Source of the DNA: Geomonas azotofigens
GTDB lineage: Bacteria > Desulfobacterota > Desulfuromonadia > Geobacterales > Geobacteraceae
Assembly (NCBI RefSeq): GCF_018919395.1
Contig: NZ_JAHLME010000004.1
Location: 186,001 to 250,000 of the forward strand
Direction: 5' to 3'
Length of the DNA stretch: 64,000 bases
Each line of letters starts with the position of its first letter. Position 1 is the first letter of the stretch. The translations under genes and the position numbers were made by a program. This document shows, in pieces, positions 39,822 to 48,131 of this stretch. The notes below the pieces were generated by a model. It made no database searches, had not been told where the DNA came from, and was given only the letters and a program-made list of their open reading frames with translations.

Positions 39822-40054
39822 TCCGGCCGCAACCCGAAGAGGGCCAGGTACTTCTCCACCCGCTCCGGCAGGGTCGGCGCCGCGATCATCCCGCAGATCC
39901 GGTCCGGTCGGTACCCCCGGCACACGGCCGGCCGCTCCTCGTAGATCTGGCAACGCTGTTCACCGGAGAGGTGGCGGCACCGCTCTCCCACCTTCTTGTT
40001 CAAAGAGCTGATGTCCGGCGCGACGCAGCAGGTCCCGCATCCTGAACATTCCAT
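39818..40054 (-). CDS. YkgJ-type cysteine-cluster protein
   Basis: A 78-residue protein with CSGCGTCCVAPD at the N-terminus and later Cys residues (ERCRHL, QRCQIYEERPAVCRGY), the pattern of the YkgJ/UPF0153 putative zinc- or iron-chelating family. Its end overlaps the convergent lpxH by 4 bases. ATG 40052-40054 is preferred; a GTG two codons upstream directly abuts the stop of the transpeptidase gene. It is probably co-transcribed with the transpeptidase. The biochemical role is unknown. Confidence 0.8.
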   Translation of the reverse strand: MECSGCGTCCVAPDISSLNKKVGERCRHLSGEQRCQIYEERPAVCRGYRPDRICGMIAAPTLPERVEKYLALFGLRPD

Positions 40055-40060
40055 TTCCAC

Positions 40061-41395
40061 CTACCTGAAGAAGGCCTCCAGGGCCTGCTCGCCCACCGAG
40101 GTCGCCTTGATGCGCCACTTGTTCTCGTTGATGACCAGGGCGGCCAGGGCGATCTGCGGGTCCTCCATGGGGGCGTAGGCGGCGAACCAGCTGTAGTGCC
40201 CGGCGGGGTCGGTGCCGTCGATGGAGCCGGTCTTGGCGGCCACCCGCACCGAGGCGAGCATCCTTCTCCCCCTGCGATCGTGGAAGGCGCGACGCGAGGT
40301 GCCGCTCTCCACGGTGGTGGAGAGCATGTGCGCCAGGGCGCTGGCGGTCTGCGGCGTCATCACGGTGCGCAGCACCTGCGGCTTCTGGGTGAACACCACG
40401 TTCCCTTTGGCGTCGCGGATCTCGCTGGCGAGGGACGGCGCCATCATGACGCCGCCGTTGGCCACCGTGGCCATGATGCTCGCGGCATGGAAGGGGGAGA
40501 TCTTCACCTCGCGGTTGAGCCCCGCGCCCATGCGCATCAGCTCGTCCACGGTGCCCGGGACGGGAGCGGTGCTGGCAAGAATCGGCGAGCCGGGAACGAT
40601 GGGCTGGTTGAAGCCGTACCTCCCCGCGTAAAGAAGCAGCGGGTCGCGTCCCACCACCTCGCCCGCCAACCGCCCGTACACCGGGTTCACCGATTTCCCC
40701 ATGGCAAGCGACAGCGGCATCTGCTGGTTGCCGCGGCCGGGGCGCACGCGCCAGTATTTCGGGCTCTCCGAGGTGAGCTTGCCGTTGAACGCGAACATGG
40801 TGTCCGGTCCCACCTTCTTCTCTTCCAGGGCCGCCGTGGCGGTCACGATCTTGAACAGCGACGCCATGGGGTAGAGGTGGTAGTTGGCTCCCTTTTCCCA
40901 CCCCGGTTGCGAGGAGGAGTGCGAGACGGCGGCGAGGATGCGCCCGGTCTTGGGCTCGATGGCGACGAAGAGGCCGTAGGGGACCTTGTAATCGCTGAAG
41001 AGTTTCTCGATCTTCTTCTGCACCTCTTCATCGATGCCGTAGATCACCTGTCCCCCCTGCGGCAGGGGCGCCGTGAACTTGCCCCCCTGTGCCTGCGCGT
41101 TGGAGTAGGCTTCGGCGGCGAGCTTGAAGGCGCTTCCCTGGTCCAGCTTGGAGAGGGACACGGGGGCCGGGACCTCTGCCGCCGGCGCGTTTTTGGCGCG
41201 GGGGGATCCGAAGAGGGAGATCAGTGGGTAGGAGGCGAGCAAAAGCGCGATGGCCGGCAGGATGATCTTCAGCCTCCGCTTCTGGGGCTTGGTCTCCTCG
41301 ATCTGCCGTAAAAAGACGTTGCGTCCTTCCTGTGCCTTTGCCTTGCGGAATCGTCTGCTGCGTTTTTCTTTGTCGATGTCTTTTAAGTCTTGCAT
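40061..41395 (-). CDS. Penicillin-binding transpeptidase (membrane-anchored)
   Basis: A 444-residue protein: a basic cytoplasmic N-terminus, one membrane helix (about residues 43-63), and a periplasmic transpeptidase domain with Ser179-x-x-Lys182 (ASLFK), Ser235-Val-Asn237 (KSVNP) and Lys388-Thr-Gly390 (AAKTGS). No N-terminal dimerisation or glycosyltransferase domain is present, so it is shorter than class B PBPs such as PBP2 or FtsI and closer to stand-alone transpeptidases. It likely cross-links or edits peptidoglycan. It precedes the YkgJ-type gene. Confidence 0.88.
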   Translation of the reverse strand: MQDLKDIDKEKRSRRFRKAKAQEGRNVFLRQIEETKPQKRRLKIILPAIALLLASYPLISLFGSPRAKNAPAAEVPAPVSLSKLDQGSAFKLAAEAYSNAQAQGGKFTAPLPQGGQVIYGIDEEVQKKIEKLFSDYKVPYGLFVAIEPKTGRILAAVSHSSSQPGWEKGANYHLYPMASLFKIVTATAALEEKKVGPDTMFAFNGKLTSESPKYWRVRPGRGNQQMPLSLAMGKSVNPVYGRLAGEVVGRDPLLLYAGRYGFNQPIVPGSPILASTAPVPGTVDELMRMGAGLNREVKISPFHAASIMATVANGGVMMAPSLASEIRDAKGNVVFTQKPQVLRTVMTPQTASALAHMLSTTVESGTSRRAFHDRRGRRMLASVRVAAKTGSIDGTDPAGHYSWFAAYAPMEDPQIALAALVINENKWRIKATSVGEQALEAFFR

Positions 41396-41428
41396 ATCCC
41401 GCTTCTGGCCGTCTGTTGAATCGGGCCA

Positions 41429-42778
41429 CTATATGTCAACTGCGTCCCCTTTGTCAACGCCGCGGGACCGCATTTCCGGGAAGGCGAGATCCTTGAGGGT
41501 GACCGCGCCCAGAGCCGCGGTGACGGCCTCTTCCGACTCGTTCAAAAGCCCCTCGGCCAGCTCCTCCCCGGAGATGACCGCTGAGGCGCCGCGCCTTCTC
41601 AGGGAAAGGAGCACGTCGGCGATGGAAACCTGGTCCAGGTCGCGTGCGGGATAGTAGCTGCCGCGCCCCTCGACGGCCATCACCACGAAGCCCTGGTCGC
41701 GCAGGTGCTCCAGCGTGGTGCGCACGATGCGCAGGGGGACACCGAGCTTCGCCGCCAGGTGGTTCTCTCCCCAGGCGGGCTCGCCGCGGTAAAAGGCGTC
41801 GGCTATGTGCCGCAGCGCCGCCAGCGCCACCAGTTCCCGCAGCTCATGGCTGATCTCCCGCCCACGGATGTCGCGCCGGAAGGTGCCGCGGTTCTGGTGC
41901 GCCTGGACCACCTCCATGCCGAACAGGACGATGATCCAGCTCACGTAGATCCAGACCATCAGTATGGGGAGCGCAGCCAGGGTGCCGTAGATGGCGTTGT
42001 AGTTGCCGGCGCCGACCTGGAAATGGATGTAGGCCCACTGGGCGAACTGCCAGAGCGTGCCCGCGAGCACGGCCCCGATCAGCGCGGAATCGAAGCGGAC
42101 CCGGGTGTTGGGGATGAATACGTAAAGGAGGAAGATGGCGATCCAGACCACCAGGTACGGGGTGAGCCCCAGGGTGAACAGGAACAGGTCGCCCAGGTAG
42201 GTCCACTCCATGATCCAGCCGGTCAGCCACTTGCTGGAGAGCGTGGTGGTGATGCTGGTGGCGGCCAGGAGCAACAGCGGCGCGCTGACCAGGACGCTCA
42301 GGTAGTCGCTGAACTTGCGGTAGAAGGTGCGGGTCTCCGGCACCCCCCAGATCACGTTGAAGGCCTCCTCGATGCTCCCCAGCATGCTGATGGCGGTGAA
42401 CAAAAGCGCGGCGAGGCCGATGGCGCCCACCGATCCCATGTTGGTGTTGCCGATGTAGGAGATGACCCGGTTCACCACCTCCTCGTTGCCGGCGGTGACC
42501 TGCTTCAGGATCAGGGGGACCAGGCGGTTCTGCGCGCCCAAACCCTTGAGCACCGAGAAGGCGAGGGCGAGTAGCGGCACCAGGGACAGAAGCGTCGTGA
42601 AGGAGAGGGCCGTCGCGCGCAACAGGGCGTTGTTGGCCATGAAGTTGGAGAAGGCGAAGCCCGTGAACTGCAAAAGCGTCAGTCCCTTCCCCTTCCAGCC
42701 GCCGACGGCTGCCGGGTCGTACTGCCAGATGAGACCGGGGGAGAACTTCTTTTTACCGTTACCGTTGCTGTCGTTCAT
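41429..42778 (-). CDS. YihY/BrkB-family inner membrane protein with winged-helix tail
   Basis: A 449-residue protein. Residues about 30-300 carry the six-helix YihY/BrkB (formerly misnamed ribonuclease BN) core, with NALLRATALSFTTLLSLVPLLA and GAGNYNAIYGTLAALPILMVWIY. Residues about 320-440 form a soluble winged-helix-like domain (AAKLGVPLRIVRTTLEHLRDQGFV) seen in a subset of the family. ATG 42776-42778 is used; a GTG at 42818 lies inside the preceding terminator. The function of the family is unsettled. Confidence 0.85.
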   Translation of the reverse strand: MNDSNGNGKKKFSPGLIWQYDPAAVGGWKGKGLTLLQFTGFAFSNFMANNALLRATALSFTTLLSLVPLLALAFSVLKGLGAQNRLVPLILKQVTAGNEEVVNRVISYIGNTNMGSVGAIGLAALLFTAISMLGSIEEAFNVIWGVPETRTFYRKFSDYLSVLVSAPLLLLAATSITTTLSSKWLTGWIMEWTYLGDLFLFTLGLTPYLVVWIAIFLLYVFIPNTRVRFDSALIGAVLAGTLWQFAQWAYIHFQVGAGNYNAIYGTLAALPILMVWIYVSWIIVLFGMEVVQAHQNRGTFRRDIRGREISHELRELVALAALRHIADAFYRGEPAWGENHLAAKLGVPLRIVRTTLEHLRDQGFVVMAVEGRGSYYPARDLDQVSIADVLLSLRRRGASAVISGEELAEGLLNESEEAVTAALGAVTLKDLAFPEMRSRGVDKGDAVDI

Positions 42779-42803
42779 ATGCTGTGGCACCGCTGCCGCT
42801 CGT

Positions 42804-42835
42804 AAAGAAAAAAAGCCCACCTGCTGGTGGGCTTT
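42804..42835 (-). terminator. Terminator of the YtxH/DUF948 pair
   Basis: Stem AAAGCCCAC / GTGGGCTTT with an A-rich run that becomes T-rich on the minus strand. Confidence 0.75.
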
Positions 42836-42855
42836 CGAAGTGGGGACAATGGCGT

Positions 42856-43167
42856 TTAGACTTGGGTTTTCTTCTCCCGCTCCCGCTCCATCGCCTCCTT
42901 GCCGGCCTCTATGGCGGAGGAGATGATGTTCTTCTTCTCCAGCACCAGGTCCTTGCCATCCTCGTAGCTGGACCTGATCTTGTCCTGCGCCTCGCTGGCG
43001 TATTCCTTGATCTTGTCCACGGCGTCGTCGGCCAGGTCCTTGATCTTGCCGCGCAGTTCCTCGCCGGTGTTGGGCGCGAGCAGCAAGGCTGCCCCGATTC
43101 CGACGGCAGCACCGGCCAGGAAGGAAAGCAGCATGGTACCGGTTCCGATATCTTTATCTTTTGACAT
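42856..43167 (-). CDS. YtxH-domain protein
   Basis: A 103-residue protein with an N-terminal Gly/Ala-rich membrane segment (LLSFLAGAAVGIGAALLLAPNTGEELRGKIKD, quoted in parts) followed by a long charged helix. The APNTGEELRGKI turn is the YtxH signature. Such proteins are small stress- or envelope-associated membrane proteins of unclear mechanism. ATG 43165-43167 is preferred over a GTG three codons upstream. It overlaps or abuts the DUF948 gene upstream, indicating an operon. Confidence 0.85.
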   Translation of the reverse strand: MSKDKDIGTGTMLLSFLAGAAVGIGAALLLAPNTGEELRGKIKDLADDAVDKIKEYASEAQDKIRSSYEDGKDLVLEKKNIISSAIEAGKEAMEREREKKTQV

Positions 43168-43172
43168 GGCAG

Positions 43173-43568
43173 TCACCCCCTAATTTTGGTTTTGATTATT
43201 CTATCAGCAATGTACTTGCCCGCAACCTTGGCCCCCGTGATCCAGACCGGAGCGTTGGCTACAATCTCGGTGGCGATGCCTAATACCTTGTTGATCATGC
43301 GTATGTTGTGTCCGGCGTGGCCGAGCTCGCTCAGAAGCATGTTCACGCCGTCCGCGTTGGCTGCCGCAGCGCCGGTGACTACCTGTACATCGGAGACGGT
43401 CTCGCGCAATTCCTTGACCAGCGGGGTCACTTCCTTTTGTAACAGGTCCGCGGCGCCCTGCAGTGCGAGTGCCGCTTTTTTTACTTCAGTGAGGACCGGA
43501 ATCAGACACAGCGCCAGTATCACGAGGGCCAGCGCCGTCACTGCCGAGGTTATCTGTAGAAAGAGCAT
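43173..43568 (-). CDS. DUF948-like membrane protein
   Basis: A 131-residue protein with one N-terminal helix (ITSAVTALALVILALCLIPVL) and a long coiled-coil-like region (TEVKKAALALQGAADLLQKEVTPLVKELRETVSDV), the DUF948 pattern commonly paired with YtxH genes. AGGAGG precedes ATG 43566-43568. It is probably an inner-membrane accessory protein; the function is unknown. Confidence 0.82.
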   Translation of the reverse strand: MLFLQITSAVTALALVILALCLIPVLTEVKKAALALQGAADLLQKEVTPLVKELRETVSDVQVVTGAAAANADGVNMLLSELGHAGHNIRMINKVLGIATEIVANAPVWITGAKVAGKYIADRIIKTKIRG

Positions 43569-43623
43569 GCGATCCTCCTGGTGCTACGCGAACTGGTTTG
43601 TCAAAGGCTTGAAAACAGGGGAG

Positions 43624-43662
43624 GGGTAAAAAGATCGGGGAGGCCGCGCAGGGCCTCCCCGA
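43624..43662 (-). terminator. Terminator of the 12-haem cytochrome gene
   Basis: Stem ATCGGGGAGGCC / GGCCTCCCCGAT followed on the minus strand by T5. Confidence 0.8.
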
Positions 43663-43678
43663 TTCGCTGCGGGTAGTG

Positions 43679-44581
43679 TTACTTCTTCGCCGGCTTGGCC
43701 GGTTTGGCCGGAGCTGCCGGCTTGGCCGGGGCTGCCGGTTTGGCCGGAGCTGCCGGTTTGGCCGGAGCGGCTGCCGGGGCCGCTGCGTCACCCCAACGGT
43801 TCAGGTCGTGAGCGATGCTGTGGCACTCGCCGCATTTCGGGAATTTCGCCATGATGGCGGCCGGGTGCGGTTTCACGTGGCACTGGGTGCACTGCGGCAC
43901 CATCTTGTGCTTGGCCTGGTGGCAGTAGACGCAGGCGAGCTTGCTGTGCTTCGCGGTGCTCGCGGTCAGGAGCTTGAAGGCCTTGCTGTGGCAGGCTGCG
44001 CACATCTTGGACGGGGTGTCAGCCTTGTAGGTCACGTCGGCCGGCTTGTGGGCCTGGTGGCAGACCTTGCAATCCTTGGCGACCATGTCGCTGGAGTGGG
44101 GCTTGTGGCACTGGGTGCACTCCGGAATGCGGCCGTGGACGTTGTGGCAGAAAGAGCAGTTGAGGGCGGTGTGCTTGCTCTTGAAGGTGCGCAGCTGCTC
44201 GATCTGGCCGGTGTGGCAGGTCAGGCACGGATCGGTGACGTTGTTGCCGAACTTGATGACCTTCGGAGTATGGGGGTTGGAGTGGCAGCCGAGGCAGCCC
44301 TGGAGCTTGAAGTGCGGCTTGCCTTCGTGGCACTGGCTGCACTGCGGGATCGGCTTCTTAACCTTGGGCGGGTGCCCGACGTGACAGTCCTGGCAGGTCA
44401 CCTCGGTTTTGTGCTTGCCGCCTGCAGCGGCGATATCCTTGGGCGGCTGCTCATGACACTTCACGCAGTCCGCGCTGGTCAGCACCGCCGTAGGTTGTGC
44501 AGGACCGGCAGCGGCAGCGGTTCCCACGAATGCGAACAGCGCCAGGGCCGATACAAGGTTGAAAAGTTTTGCTACTCTCAT
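43679..44581 (-). CDS. Periplasmic or surface 12-haem c-type cytochrome
   Basis: A 300-residue protein with a signal peptide (cut near AAA25). Twelve CxxCH motifs run from CVKCH (residue about 39) to CGECH (about 258), plus many extra histidines for bis-His ligation. That is one haem per about 19 residues in the haem region, typical of electron wires. The last 30 residues are (AAPAKP)n ending KPAKK, an unusual flexible basic tail. It likely carries electrons across the periplasm or envelope in metal respiration. AGGAGG precedes ATG and a TTGACA promoter lies upstream. Confidence 0.93.
   Translation of the reverse strand: MRVAKLFNLVSALALFAFVGTAAAAGPAQPTAVLTSADCVKCHEQPPKDIAAAGGKHKTEVTCQDCHVGHPPKVKKPIPQCSQCHEGKPHFKLQGCLGCHSNPHTPKVIKFGNNVTDPCLTCHTGQIEQLRTFKSKHTALNCSFCHNVHGRIPECTQCHKPHSSDMVAKDCKVCHQAHKPADVTYKADTPSKMCAACHSKAFKLLTASTAKHSKLACVYCHQAKHKMVPQCTQCHVKPHPAAIMAKFPKCGECHSIAHDLNRWGDAAAPAAAPAKPAAPAKPAAPAKPAAPAKPAKPAKK
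43690..43768. repeat. 18-base tandem repeat encoding the AAPAKP tail
   Basis: GCCGGTTTGGCCGGAGCT-like units in about four to five copies at the 3' end of the cytochrome gene, in frame. Confidence 0.8.
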
Positions 44582-44891
44582 TGCCCCCTCCTTGGTATTA
44601 AAACAGAGTTAATTATAAGCATGGATTTATATAACGTCTTGAGGTGAATTGTCAAGGGTTTAGGCACTAAAACAACCCCCTCGATCCAGCGTCGGCGCCG
44701 CACTAACTACAGTCGATCCTGATCGATAACGGCGAAGGTACTGTCGGGGGGAGCGGCGACAAAGAGAGATGCGTGGATAAAGAACCAGCGTAGCGTGCTT
44801 TTTACACAGTTTCTTGAGCTGAAGTCGTTGATTTGGCGGCGGGGGCGGCGAGGTTCGGCCTCCCCCGGGGAGGGGGAGGCCGCGGGGGAGG
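44582..44891 (-). other. Gap upstream of the cytochrome gene
   Basis: 310 bases holding the cytochrome promoter and a 14-base palindrome TCGATC-CT-GATCGA (44713-44726). I looked for a c-di-GMP (GEMM) riboswitch, common before Geobacter cytochromes, and did not see one. Confidence 0.45.
44628..44655 (-). promoter_or_regulatory. Promoter of the cytochrome gene
   Basis: Minus strand TTGACA (44650-44655), 16-base spacer, TATATA (44628-44633). Confidence 0.6.
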
Positions 44892-45710
44892 TTACTTGTC
44901 AGCCGTGATCTTGAAGGTGCGCTTGAGCGGGGTGGTGGTTTTGGGGCCGAACCACTTCTCGAAGATCTTCTTGGCTTCGCCGTTTTTCTCCATCTCGAGG
45001 AGGGTCTTGTTCACGAAGGCGACGAAGTTCTTGTCGTCCTTTCTCATCCCCAGGCCGTAGGGCTCCTCGGAGATCTGCAGGTTGGGGATCTCGAACTTGT
45101 TCTTGTTGGGGGCCTTGCCCAGGATCCCGGCGAGGATCGACTCGTCGGTGGTGACGGCGGCAACCTTGCCCTGCTGCAGCGCCAGGAAGGCCTGCGGGTA
45201 ATCGTCGAAGGAGAGGATGGTGGCGGTGGGGATCGCCTTGGCCACGTTCTGCTCCGAGGTGGAGCCTTTGGCGGTGCCGATCTTCTTCCCTTCCAGGTCC
45301 TTCAGGCTCTTCACCGCGCCCTTCTTGGTGATGAACTTCTGCCCGGTCAGGAAGTAGGTGTAGCTGAAGTCGATCTGCTTGGCGCGCTCGGGGTTCTTGG
45401 TCATGGTCGCCGCGATGATGTCGATGTTCCCTTCCATGAGCTGCGGCATGCGCGATGCCGAGGTCACCGGTTTCACTTCGAGCTTCACGCCGAGCTTCTT
45501 CGCGATGTACTTGCAGAAGTCGATGTCGTACCCCACGATCTCGCGGGTCTTCTCGTCCACGTAGCCAAACGGGGGGAGCGAATCCTTCACCCCGGCGACG
45601 AGGACCCCTTTCTTCTTCACCTCGGCCAGGGTGTCCCCGGCCGCAAGGGCGGCGTGAGCCATGATGCCAACCAGGGCGACAGCAGCGAACAGCGTCCACA
45701 GTTTCTTCAT
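44892..45710 (-). CDS. Polar amino acid ABC transporter, periplasmic binding protein
   Basis: A 272-residue SBP_bac_3 protein with a signal peptide (MKKLWTLFAAVALVGIMAHAALA). Typical segments are GVLVAGVKDSLPPFGYVDE, VGYDIDFCKYIAKKLGVKLE, GNIDIIAATMTKNPERAKQIDFS and GTAKGSTSEQNV. It probably binds glutamate, aspartate or glutamine. AGGAGG precedes ATG 45708-45710. The ATPase gene lies 188 bases upstream with a large inverted repeat between; no permease gene is next to either. Confidence 0.9.
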   Translation of the reverse strand: MKKLWTLFAAVALVGIMAHAALAAGDTLAEVKKKGVLVAGVKDSLPPFGYVDEKTREIVGYDIDFCKYIAKKLGVKLEVKPVTSASRMPQLMEGNIDIIAATMTKNPERAKQIDFSYTYFLTGQKFITKKGAVKSLKDLEGKKIGTAKGSTSEQNVAKAIPTATILSFDDYPQAFLALQQGKVAAVTTDESILAGILGKAPNKNKFEIPNLQISEEPYGLGMRKDDKNFVAFVNKTLLEMEKNGEAKKIFEKWFGPKTTTPLKRTFKITADK

Positions 45711-45736
45711 CAGTGTTCCTCCTTAGGAATAAAATC

Positions 45737-45888
45737 AGTTCTACGTTCTATGTTCTAGGTTCTACGTTTAAAAGCCTATCGGATTATAGCAGAGGTCATT
45801 GACTCCGCATCCTGGGCAGCAAAAAAAGCGGCGCAGCCACAGGCAGAGGGACTGTCAACGTAGAACGTAGAACATAGAACGTAGAACT
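45737..45888. repeat. 32-base inverted repeat between ABC transporter genes
   Basis: Left arm 45737-45768 and right arm 45857-45888 are reverse complements at 31 of 32 positions, separated by 88 bases. Each arm is built from GTTCTACG/GTTCTATG-like octamers. No transposase is present. Confidence 0.85.
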
Positions 45889-45898
45889 GCAGTTATGT

Positions 45899-46633
<735 letters not shown>

Positions 46634-46684
46634 TGGTTGCTCCCGCTCGGTTAAAACCTGCGCGACCGCGCTCTCATTACCTTC

Positions 46685-46713
46685 ATCTTAAGTAACGAAT
46701 GCGACAAATGCAA
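46685..46713 (-). promoter_or_regulatory. Promoter of the ABC ATPase gene
   Basis: Minus strand TTGCAT (46708-46713), 17-base spacer, TAAGAT (46685-46690). Confidence 0.5.
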
Positions 46714-46751
46714 CCCAATTTTCGATTTCTTCAAACCGCGTTTTGGGAAAG

Positions 46752-47588
46752 TTACAGCGATGGGTGGGCGAGGGTGCCGCCGATGGGGATCTTGAAGGCC
46801 CCGGGGGAGCTCTGGTACTTGGTGAGCAGTAAAAACACAAACTTCTGGCGCTCCAGGAAGGATGGCTTGGGCATCATCTCCATGGTCAGGTTGAGCGGCG
46901 AGGCCCCCACCGGATTGCCGAGGACGGTGTCGCCGGAGAGGCGCACGTAGATGCCGTCGCCGTTTAGGGTAAAGCTTTTTAAAACGGCGCGACCCTTGTC
47001 GATCTTCAGGACGCCGCGCACCTCGCGGTAGGCCGCGTCGGGAAGCGGCATGGAGCCGATCTTCACCCCGGCAACCTCGGCGGCGCGCACCTCCAACTGC
47101 AGGTCGCCGGTGCCTCCCCCCTTGTTCGCCTCCATTTTGCCGGAAAGCTTCAGCTCCCCCCCCACCTTGGCCTCGGCGACGGTGCTGAAGAAGGGGATGT
47201 CCTCGAGCCGCACGCCGCGGCACTGCATGCTCCACCCCTTGGTCTTGCCGAGGTCGAGCTCCCCCAGCGCCTCGCCGGCGCCGATGCCGCAGCGGTAGGC
47301 GACGCGGACCTTGCCGGTCAGAAGAGGCAGCAATTCCAACCGCACCTTCACCCGGTTCAGCTTCAAAAGCGCACCCTTCTCGGAACCGAGTTCGACCTTG
47401 TCCGCCTTCACGCCCAGCGGGAAGCTCTTGCCGAAGCCGGTGCACTCCAGGGTGTAGCCGGCGTTCTCGGCCGCCCGGACCAGAACCCCCTTGATGGCGT
47501 GGTTCGGGGTGAACAGGAGCGTCAGGAGCAGGAACAAAACGACCGCGGCGGGGACGCCGCAGGCAAGGTAGAGGGCGCGTCTGTTCAT
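46752..47588 (-). CDS. gspN: Type II secretion system protein GspN
   Basis: A 278-residue bitopic protein: one N-terminal membrane helix (LYLACGVPAAVVLFLLLTLLF) and a periplasmic beta-rich domain (DKVELGSEKGALLKLNRVKVRLE, LQLEVRAAEVAGVKIGSMPLP). It resembles GspN, an accessory T2SS component with AsmA-like repeats. Last gene of the operon, starting directly at the gspM stop. Confidence 0.85.
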   Translation of the reverse strand: MNRRALYLACGVPAAVVLFLLLTLLFTPNHAIKGVLVRAAENAGYTLECTGFGKSFPLGVKADKVELGSEKGALLKLNRVKVRLELLPLLTGKVRVAYRCGIGAGEALGELDLGKTKGWSMQCRGVRLEDIPFFSTVAEAKVGGELKLSGKMEANKGGGTGDLQLEVRAAEVAGVKIGSMPLPDAAYREVRGVLKIDKGRAVLKSFTLNGDGIYVRLSGDTVLGNPVGASPLNLTMEMMPKPSFLERQKFVFLLLTKYQSSPGAFKIPIGGTLAHPSL

Positions 47589-48131
47589 CTATTTCCCCGC
47601 CGGTGCCGGCTTGATGAGGGCAATGGTGAGATTGAGGTCGAGCTTGGACGGATCGTCGAAACGCTGCTTGATCAACGCCTTCTTGACCGTCACCGGCCGC
47701 GCTCCCTTTTCCAGCCGGTACATCAGGTTCACCGCTTCATTGGCGGAGAGCCCTTCCATGCGCAGTTCCGCGGCGTCCTCGACGTAGCCGGGGATGTCGT
47801 CTCCCTTGACCGACTTGATCTGGTTGGCGCGTCCCTTGATGCCGGTCTCCTCGACGATCTTCGCGGGGGAGTCGTCCGGCTTGGTGGCCATGAGCCGGTT
47901 GGCCAGGCGCTGGGCGCCCTGGTTCGCCTCCTGGTAACGGAGCTTCAGGCGCATCATCTCGGCGATGTCGGCCTCGCGGGCGGTGCGCTTCTTCTCCAGG
48001 GCGGAGATCCTGCTGTTCACGGCGGAAAGGAGCACCACGATGGCGAGCACGACGGCGATGGCGATGCCGATACGCTGCCGGGTGCGCTGGTCCAGCCCCT
48101 GCAGGAGGGTGATCATCTCGTCGCGGTTCAT
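47589..48131 (-). CDS. gspM: Type II secretion system inner-membrane protein GspM
   Basis: A 180-residue protein with one membrane helix (IGIAIAVVLAIVVLLSAV, about residues 21-38), a coiled coil (RISALEKKRTAREADIAEMM) and a ferredoxin-like periplasmic domain. It partners GspL in the assembly platform. ATGA overlap with gspL. Confidence 0.85.
   Translation of the reverse strand: MNRDEMITLLQGLDQRTRQRIGIAIAVVLAIVVLLSAVNSRISALEKKRTAREADIAEMMRLKLRYQEANQGAQRLANRLMATKPDDSPAKIVEETGIKGRANQIKSVKGDDIPGYVEDAAELRMEGLSANEAVNLMYRLEKGARPVTVKKALIKQRFDDPSKLDLNLTIALIKPAPAGK

Noticed and set aside
44582-44891. c-di-GMP (GEMM) riboswitch before the multihaem cytochrome
   Set aside because: The characteristic conserved internal words and paired stems were not found.
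45737-45888. Insertion sequence bounded by the 32-base inverted repeat
   Set aside because: The 88-base interior codes for nothing and no target-site duplication is evident; kept only as an unexplained repeat.
46651-47445. 264-codon open frame in another frame within gspN
   Set aside because: Arg/Gly-rich shadow of gspN; it overlaps the real gene on the same strand and lacks motifs.
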